Position numbers and translations under genes: made by a program
Assembly: GCA_015055735.1 (NCBI GenBank)
Contig: SVHP01000008.1
Span: forward strand, 1-40,319
DNA length: 40,319 nucleotides
Direction of reading: 5' to 3'
DNA from: Clostridiales bacterium
GTDB taxonomy: Bacteria; Bacillota; Clostridia; Christensenellales; Borkfalkiaceae
Part shown: positions 34,992-40,319 of the stretch, piece after piece
Position numbering within the stretch: position 1 is the first letter of the stretch
Layout: each line of letters begins with the position of its first letter
The notes under the pieces: generated by a model
What the model saw: only the letters and a program-made list of their open reading frames with translations
Told to the model about the DNA's origin: nothing
Database searches by the model: none

Positions 34992-35957
34992 TTAATTTGC
35001 ACTCATTTTATAATAAGTACCAGCGATAAAATTAATAGGGTCAAAATTACATTCACGGTTATCGTAGAAGTATTCGGCACTGCTAAAAGTAATGCTACCG
35101 TCGTCGCCAAAATTAAAATCTAATAAGTGATAATCGGGTTCAGCGTAAGTACCTGACTCTGCGCCTGGTTCGCCGTCGCCGTGTAAAACGTAAATGCTTG
35201 CAGTATTATGCTTTTCGCCCGTATCCCAGTCTTCATAATAACCTAATTTAATCGTCCCTTCGATAAAGGTGGCGTTGGTCTTGTTTTCATAACGAATATA
35301 TACGGTGTACTTTGAATATTCGTTAGTTTGATATTTGGCTGAATACGAGTTGTTTAATAAATAGATTATATTGCCCTTATCGTCGCAAAACTTTCCGTCA
35401 AGTTTAGCGCAGTCTAGGTAATTTACCTTGCCGTTTTTATAGGTGTATTGTTCAGCGCCTTCCTTTAAGTAAGTTCCAAGCGCATATGGCATATCTGATA
35501 AATGATAATCCCTTACAGGTACGCCACCACTTCTTATCGGCTCAATATGATAACCTTGACTTATGATAGTAAATTGATGCAAATCGTCTTTATCGTCTTC
35601 GGTATAACAATCGATATAGTCAAAAACCGAAAGCCCACTCTCATCTGTGCCAAAGTTTAAGTTAAGATGAAGTGGCGCATTTGAGTTTTCCACACCAAAA
35701 AACGTAATTCTATGCGTGCCTTGCTTTTTTAATATACCGTTTTCATAGTACTTAAAATCAGTTTGGTTAAATTCAAAGTACGCCGACTCAACAGGTCTAT
35801 ATTCATTGTCGTTCACAACGAGATTCCATTTAACAGCCGTTTCGCCGTCACCCAAATCGACCACGTCTTTCTTATCGTCCAAAAATTCGGTCAAAGCACA
35901 ACCTGTCAAACCAAACGCTATTAGAATAGCCAACAAAATAGACAATATCTTTTTCAT
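34992..35957 (-). CDS. Lipoprotein of unknown function
   Basis: A 321-residue secreted lipoprotein with signal peptide MKKILSILLAILIAFG and lipobox LTGC (Cys20). The mature region alternates hydrophobic and polar residues and is rich in Tyr, Asp and Gly, suggesting a beta-sandwich or lipocalin-type fold. Two internal stretches start with a YFEFN or YNLDC-like strand. There is no clear similarity to the other lipoprotein at 32.7 kb beyond general style. AGGGGGAAAG lies before the ATG. Function unknown. Confidence 0.8.
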   Translation of the reverse strand: MKKILSILLAILIAFGLTGCALTEFLDDKKDVVDLGDGETAVKWNLVVNDNEYRPVESAYFEFNQTDFKYYENGILKKQGTHRITFFGVENSNAPLHLNLNFGTDESGLSVFDYIDCYTEDDKDDLHQFTIISQGYHIEPIRSGGVPVRDYHLSDMPYALGTYLKEGAEQYTYKNGKVNYLDCAKLDGKFCDDKGNIIYLLNNSYSAKYQTNEYSKYTVYIRYENKTNATFIEGTIKLGYYEDWDTGEKHNTASIYVLHGDGEPGAESGTYAEPDYHLLDFNFGDDGSITFSSAEYFYDNRECNFDPINFIAGTYYKMSAN

Positions 35958-36131
35958 ATCTTTCCCCCTAATTTTGTTAAATCAAAATACAAAACTTTTA
36001 GGTAAGTTTTTATATTTTTATTTTAACACATATTTTCTATAAAATCAACCCTGATTTCTATTTTTCCACTATACAAATTATATTTTAATCAAGTGGATAA
36101 AAGAAAGATAAATATAAAAAATATAACAATA

Positions 36132-36171
36132 TTTACCGAAAATATTTACTTTTTCAAATATTTGTGGTAAA
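36132..36171. promoter_or_regulatory. Inverted repeat covering the methyltransferase promoter
   Basis: Two 16-bp arms, 36132-36147 and 36156-36171, are complementary at 14 of 16 positions (TTTACC..AAATATTT against AAATATTT..GGTAAA) around an 8-bp centre. A promoter, TTTACT (36145-36150), 17 bp, TAAACT (36168-36173), lies inside the repeat. It is the natural candidate operator for the HTH domain of the downstream protein. Confidence 0.6.
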
Positions 36172-36197
36172 CTACATGTAGAAGAAAGGAGCCTCTC

Positions 36198-38453
36198 ATG
36201 AAAATTACATATAATAAATTATGGAAAATTTTAAAAGATAGAAACATTAAGAAAACCGACTTGCTAAAAATGGCAGACATTAGTTCTGTTACTTTAGCAA
36301 AATTAAGTAAGGACGAAAATGTTTCTACTGAAACTTTAATAAAAATCTGTGACTCATTACAGTGCAATATTCAAGACATAATTGAATCTATAGAAGTTGA
36401 AATGAATTATAAGCCTGTACAATTGTCTTTTTTTGACAATAAACAACAATTAAATAATTATACTGACAAATTTAAGGTTATTGATTTGTTTTGTGGAATA
36501 GGTGGATTTTCCTATGGATTTAAAATGACGAATCATTTTGAAGTGATTTTAGGTGCTGATATATGGGAAACAGCATTAAACACTTTCAAGAGAAACCATG
36601 GCAACACTTTTTTATTGCATGAAGACCTAACAAAACTTGATGAAGATTATTGGTCTCCATACAAAAATAAAATTGACGTAATAATTGCAGGTCCACCCTG
36701 CCAAGGCTTTAGCATGTCAGGAAAACGTCAAAAAGAAGACAAGCGAAATTCTCTTTTTAAAGAAGTTGTTAGAATTACAAGCGTTGTCCAACCCAAATAT
36801 GTTATAATTGAAAATGTTGTTGGCTTGTTATCAATGAGCAACGACCAAGGAAAAGACATTAAACAACTAATTATAGAAGAATTTAATAAAATCGGTTATA
36901 ATGTAACGTATAAAGTTCTAAACGCCGCTGATTACGGCGTTCCCCAAGCAAGACATAGAGTAATATTCATTATAAGTAAGAATTATCCCTTAACATACCC
37001 TGCACCATTTATAAAAGAAAATGATTATGTAACAGTTGGAGATGCTTTAGGAAATGTTGACCCAAATGGGGATAAATATTTACCTGCAACAACAACATAT
37101 CAAAAAACTATGCAAGGTTGTAGTAACGTCATTCATAATCATGTTAGACGGAAATCAAATGATTTGGTTACAAAACGTATGAGTTTTATTCCTCAAGGTG
37201 GTAACTGGCAGAATATTCCTATTGAACTAGGAACAGGCGGTGGAGTTCATAGCAATGCATACAAAAGGCTAGACCCTAAAAAACCTTCAATAACCATCAA
37301 ACACGCCGCCAAGGCAATGATTATTCATCCAACGGAAAATAGAATACTTACAATAAGAGAAGTTGCAAGACTTCAATCATTCCCAGACGACTTTATTTTT
37401 GAAGGGACAACTACAGACCAACATCAAGAATTAGCTAATGCCGTTCCCCCACTTTTGGGAAAAGCAATTGCTGAAGAAATTTATAAAAATTTAAAATCAA
37501 ACACTCAAAATTTTACTTTTATTGACCTATTCTGTGGAATGGGTGGATTTAGATTAGCGCTAGAACAATTAAATTGCAAATGTGCTTTCAGTTCTGAAAT
37601 AGATCCCCACGCAATTAAAACTTATGAATTAAATTATAATGAGACACCTTCTGGGGACATTACAAAAATAAACGCTAAAGACATCCCTAACCACAATATT
37701 CTTTGCGCAGGATTTCCATGCCAAGCCTTTTCCATAGCAGGAAGAAGGAAAGGTTTTGAAGACACTCGTGGAACATTGTTCTTTGATGTAGCAAGAATAA
37801 TGAAAGAAAAACAACCAGAAGTAGTTTTTTTAGAAAACGTCAAGGGTTTAACAAATCACGATGGTGGAAAAACGTTAGAAACAATATTATACACAATAAA
37901 AAGCATTGGGTATGATTATAAATATAAAGTTTTAAATGCATTAGACTACGGCTTACCACAAAATAGAGAAAGGTGGTATTGCGTTTGTGTTAATAAAAAC
38001 AGCAAACTAAATATAAATGACTTTAACTTCCCTGAACCCGTTAAACTAAACAAAAGCATAAAAGACCTAATTACACCTTCTAAACTTGAAGAATACACAG
38101 TTTCTGAAACTTGCAAAAAGCATATTGAACAATATTTAACATTAAAAAATATTGATATAAATGAAAACACTTTAGCATACGAAGTTAGGCCATCTAGATG
38201 CCAATTTAAAAACAATGGAATTTCACCAACATTAACTGCAAAAATGGGAACTGGTGGAAATAACGTTCCTGTGCTTGTTAAATATATGAGAGAACTAACG
38301 GAAAGAGAATGCTTAAACATTATGGGTTATCCTGAAGACTTTAAATATTATAAAGGTAGCCATATGTACAAACAAATCGGCAACAGCGTTTGCGTGCCAG
38401 TTATATCTTTAATTGCCGAAAACATAATATCTTTAATGAAAAAAGGGAAGTAA
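36198..38453 (+). CDS. HTH fused to two C5-cytosine DNA methyltransferases
   Basis: A 751-residue protein with three parts. Residues 1-66 are a Cro/C1-type (HTH_26-like) DNA-binding domain. Residues about 92-432 are a complete cytosine-5 methyltransferase: DLFCGIGGF, GPPCQGFS with Cys168, ENV 205-207, QARHR 250-254, RLQSFPDDF near 391 and the terminal ELANAVPP. Residues about 439-750 are a second: DLFCGMGGF 443-451, GFPCQAFS with Cys508, ENVKGL 546-551, QNRER 588-592 and QIGNSVCVP. Both look active; their target-recognition regions differ. One protein may methylate the two strands of an asymmetric site. AAAGGAG precedes the ATG. The DNA is A/T-rich, suggesting transfer. Confidence 0.93.
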   Translation: MKITYNKLWKILKDRNIKKTDLLKMADISSVTLAKLSKDENVSTETLIKICDSLQCNIQDIIESIEVEMNYKPVQLSFFDNKQQLNNYTDKFKVIDLFCGIGGFSYGFKMTNHFEVILGADIWETALNTFKRNHGNTFLLHEDLTKLDEDYWSPYKNKIDVIIAGPPCQGFSMSGKRQKEDKRNSLFKEVVRITSVVQPKYVIIENVVGLLSMSNDQGKDIKQLIIEEFNKIGYNVTYKVLNAADYGVPQARHRVIFIISKNYPLTYPAPFIKENDYVTVGDALGNVDPNGDKYLPATTTYQKTMQGCSNVIHNHVRRKSNDLVTKRMSFIPQGGNWQNIPIELGTGGGVHSNAYKRLDPKKPSITIKHAAKAMIIHPTENRILTIREVARLQSFPDDFIFEGTTTDQHQELANAVPPLLGKAIAEEIYKNLKSNTQNFTFIDLFCGMGGFRLALEQLNCKCAFSSEIDPHAIKTYELNYNETPSGDITKINAKDIPNHNILCAGFPCQAFSIAGRRKGFEDTRGTLFFDVARIMKEKQPEVVFLENVKGLTNHDGGKTLETILYTIKSIGYDYKYKVLNALDYGLPQNRERWYCVCVNKNSKLNINDFNFPEPVKLNKSIKDLITPSKLEEYTVSETCKKHIEQYLTLKNIDINENTLAYEVRPSRCQFKNNGISPTLTAKMGTGGNNVPVLVKYMRELTERECLNIMGYPEDFKYYKGSHMYKQIGNSVCVPVISLIAENIISLMKKGK

Positions 38454-38454
38454 G

Positions 38455-39243
38455 TTACTTCCCCTTTGGTTTTAATACAATTGTATAATCGCCATGACTT
38501 CTGCCAGACCCTGTAGTGACAGAGAAATTTATGTAATTTAATTCTTCAATCTTGTTGTTTTGCAAAAAGTAGTAGGCACTATAAGGCTCTTCATAAACCC
38601 CTATTCCATTAAAAATCTTTTGTTGTAAAATTTTAGAACTATCCACCAACCTTTTTATTTCTTGTAATGCAAAAGTTTTTACTTTTTCACAATCTTGTTT
38701 GTTTTTAATAAATTTTTGAGATATCCCTAACGCCGAAAAATATTTATACATTTTTTCGGTGCTTGTATTCCAACCAGTAAGCAAATTATTGTTTTTTATT
38801 AGTTCTTCTTCTCTCATACAAAACAAAGATGCCCCGGCGCCTAATTCATAATTACCAAATAGTGACACAAAACTTGATGGACCACATTTTAATATTTGAT
38901 ATTTTTTAGAATCATCTAACTTAATAGAGACACCAGATTTAAGCACCTTGTCATATTGTCCTAAAAATTGCTTCAAAATTTCTTCATCTAAATATTTGTT
39001 TAAAGAAACATATTCTTGCAAACCTACACATTTTACAGAAATAAGAAATGCGTCTGCTCTTGTTTTTACGATTTTATTTGTTAAAGTTGAAAACTGATTT
39101 GTACAAACTCTTACCATCCACAAATTTTTAATATCACTATTAAATTTATCAAAATATTCTAAAAACTCCTCTTTATGAGAATTAATATATTTAACGTCAT
39201 TTATTTCTTGAATGTCACCTTCTTTCGTCCCACGATTTGCCAT
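38455..39243 (-). CDS. Putative restriction endonuclease subunit (D...SxK type), second gene
   Basis: A 262-residue protein converging on the methyltransferase gene with one base between stop codons. It begins MANRGTKEGDIQEIN and has Asp64 in TRADAFLISV and Ser106-x-Lys108 in SGVSIKL, fitting a PD-(D/E)XK core in which Ser replaces Glu. A conserved-looking YELGAGASLFC follows. The nuclease assignment is inference from this pattern and from position beside a methyltransferase. Its start overlaps the preceding gene by 29 bp, so the two are translated together. It could alternatively be a specificity or structural partner. Confidence 0.55.
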   Translation of the reverse strand: MANRGTKEGDIQEINDVKYINSHKEEFLEYFDKFNSDIKNLWMVRVCTNQFSTLTNKIVKTRADAFLISVKCVGLQEYVSLNKYLDEEILKQFLGQYDKVLKSGVSIKLDDSKKYQILKCGPSSFVSLFGNYELGAGASLFCMREEELIKNNNLLTGWNTSTEKMYKYFSALGISQKFIKNKQDCEKVKTFALQEIKRLVDSSKILQQKIFNGIGVYEEPYSAYYFLQNNKIEELNYINFSVTTGSGRSHGDYTIVLKPKGK

Positions 39244-39976
39244 TACTTTTTCCCCTAATTTGTTTTAATACTTTTTCACAACTACCAAATTTAAATTGTG
39301 AAACATATCTTCTGTCTGGATGTACTGCATTAAAATCTTGATCACGTCCCCATGGTTGATATGTAAGATTACCAACATGTACACAGTTATTCCTAATTGG
39401 GGTCCCTATATTTATTATTTCCATGCTTGTTGCCCAATATCCTTTTTCTATTGTTCCATGATAGATAAATTCAGCCATGTCATAACTTTCAGATTTTCCT
39501 TGGAATAAAACTCTGTTAAGTATGCTTTTCTTAATTTCTTTTTTATTAAATTCTTTATTTAATAAAAAAACTTTTTCTGGAAACTTTTTGCAAAACTCCA
39601 CAGAACTTAATCTTTCTATCCCCGTATCATTCAATGTTCCATCAGCGTAGTGAAATTCTTTTAACAAATCGAGTCCATTTTTTGAAAAACCTATGCTATC
39701 CAAAAACAATAAAAACTCACTAAACATTTCTTGATGAACACTATTTCCAGACCCTACTTTTAAACTAATAAAATATTTTTTATTTCCAACTTTTAAAACT
39801 ACGTCGGGCTTTTGACCACCTTTACCTTTTTCACAAAGAAAGTTTTCATTTGGAATATCGTTATTAGTAAGAAACAAAACAAAATTCTTAAAGTTTTCGT
39901 TTAATTCCATAAAACTTTTGCCATTAAAATACTCTATAAATTCATTTTCGTTTACAAAACCTTTATTTATTGACAT
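39215..39976 (-). CDS. Putative restriction endonuclease subunit (D...SxK type), first gene
   Basis: A 253-residue protein. The start at 39976 follows AAGGAG by 6 bp; the ATG two codons earlier overlaps the ribosome site. It shows Glu13 in a first helix, Asp58 in KPDVVLKV and Ser71-x-Lys73 in ISLKVGSGNSVHQE, the spacing of a PD-(D/E)XK nuclease core with Ser in place of Glu. The C-terminal half (WATSMEIIN, TYQPWGRDQDFN) is unrecognised. The gene overlaps the next by 29 bp. Together with the dual methyltransferase, a two-subunit restriction enzyme is the likeliest reading. Confidence 0.6.
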   Translation of the reverse strand: MSINKGFVNENEFIEYFNGKSFMELNENFKNFVLFLTNNDIPNENFLCEKGKGGQKPDVVLKVGNKKYFISLKVGSGNSVHQEMFSEFLLFLDSIGFSKNGLDLLKEFHYADGTLNDTGIERLSSVEFCKKFPEKVFLLNKEFNKKEIKKSILNRVLFQGKSESYDMAEFIYHGTIEKGYWATSMEIINIGTPIRNNCVHVGNLTYQPWGRDQDFNAVHPDRRYVSQFKFGSCEKVLKQIRGKSNGKSWDERR

Positions 39977-39990
39977 AAACATCTCCTTAA

Positions 39991-40018
39991 ACTATAAATT
40001 ATTTTAACATTTTTACAA
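39991..40018 (-). promoter_or_regulatory. Promoter of the nuclease gene pair
   Basis: On the minus strand TTGTAA, 16 bp, TATAGT, directly before the AAGGAG ribosome site of the first nuclease gene. Confidence 0.5.
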
Positions 40019-40158
40019 AAATTTTTCAATCATTTTAACTTTTAAAACGTGTTTTTAAGTTCAAATCCAGGTGTGGAAGAGTTTTAGCATGCATTAATTT
40101 AACGTGTTTGGCGCTAAAATTTATAGGTTTTTATATTTAGGTTGTTGCTTACTATTAC

Positions 40159-40198
40159 AAAAATAAAACACCCATCGTAAGATGAGTGTTTTATTTTT
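40159..40198 (-). terminator. rRNA operon terminator
   Basis: An 18-bp stem (40159-40176 with 40181-40198; one G-T or A-C position) with a GTAA loop and a T-tract on the minus strand, 3 bp past the 3' end of 5S rRNA. This ends the ribosomal operon. Confidence 0.9.
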
Positions 40199-40201
40199 GG
40201 A

Positions 40202-40317
40202 TGCAGCAACAACCTATCTTCCCGGACCGTCTCCAGTCAAGTATTTTCGGCGCAAGTGAGCTTAACTTCTGTGTTCGGTATGAGAACAGGTGGGACCTCA
40301 CCGCTAACGTCACCGCA
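40202..40317 (-). rRNA. rrf: 5S ribosomal RNA
   Basis: The 116-nt minus-strand sequence has the expected blocks: GAGGTCCCACC, CATACCGAACACAGAAGTTAAG and GCGCC. The two ends pair as helix I (TGCGGTGAC with the 3' terminal GTTGTTGCTGCA, nine pairs including wobble). The gene fills the right edge of the window; the rest of the rRNA operon, with 23S upstream, lies beyond it. Ends are placed by the helix and may be off by one or two bases. Confidence 0.95.
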
Positions 40318-40319
40318 AT

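Noticed and set aside
40056..40085. tRNA gene or tRNA-derived attachment site (a GTTCAAATCC T-loop-like stretch)
   Set aside because: The flanking bases do not form a T stem, no other tRNA arms are present, and no second copy was seen at the other end of the cassette.
36060..40150. Prophage or transposon carrying the methyltransferase
   Set aside because: No integrase, transposase, terminal repeat or structural phage gene is present in the segment.

Overview
The window looks like chromosome from a low-GC, spore-lineage Firmicute of the class Clostridia, probably an uncultured gut-type lineage. This rests on the recO-yqzL-era-ybeY-pgpH-yqfD-yqfC block, strong AGGAGG ribosome sites, consensus TTGACA-N17-TATAAT promoters, an M-box riboswitch before mgtE, and an archaeal/eukaryote-type ProRS. 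The species cannot be told from sequence alone.

Layout. 1-9 kb (minus strand): pyruvate phosphate dikinase, then recO, a 44-codon yqzL, an EamA-type transporter, era, ybeY, a short PgpH-like HD phosphohydrolase, and the sporulation genes yqfD and yqfC. 9-13 kb: an AEC transporter, a bidirectional terminator, an array of tiny hairpins, an aconitase-family hydratase and a small membrane protein. 13-15.4 kb (plus): M-box, mgtE and an ECF S component. 15.4-21.1 kb (minus): uppP, a LysR regulator, mnmE, a membrane protein with a PFEEF-repeat tail, a second hairpin array, and proS. 21.3-23.3 kb: transketolase. 23.4-27 kb (minus): a protein holding only sigma region 2, a small Cys4 protein, an ABC exporter behind a terminator-like leader, a low-molecular-weight phosphatase and MazG. 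27.1-28.4 kb: an unknown membrane protein divergent from an XRE regulator. 28.4-32.5 kb (minus): a CLC channel/antiporter, a DUF1576 protein and a TIM-barrel isomerase. 32.7-36 kb: two lipoproteins flanking an acyltransferase-3. 36.2-40 kb: an AT-rich restriction-modification-like cassette. 40.2-40.3 kb: a minus-strand 5S rRNA with its terminator, the end of an rRNA operon whose 23S lies off the right edge.

Two items stand out. First, the 36-40 kb cassette encodes one polypeptide fusing an HTH domain to two complete C5-cytosine methyltransferases. It converges on two overlapping genes, each with a PD-(D/E)XK-like D...SxK pattern. A symmetrical inverted repeat covers the methyltransferase promoter and could be bound by the fused HTH. 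The arrangement suggests an asymmetric-site restriction system with two nuclease subunits and built-in autoregulation, parked next to an rRNA operon. Second, two intergenic arrays of 4-5 bp hairpins about 20 bp apart share sequence in opposite orientations and show compensatory stem changes. They look like a dispersed, structured repeat family.

Most other genes are core housekeeping functions in conserved order. No insertion sequence, CRISPR array, complete tRNA or prophage was seen.
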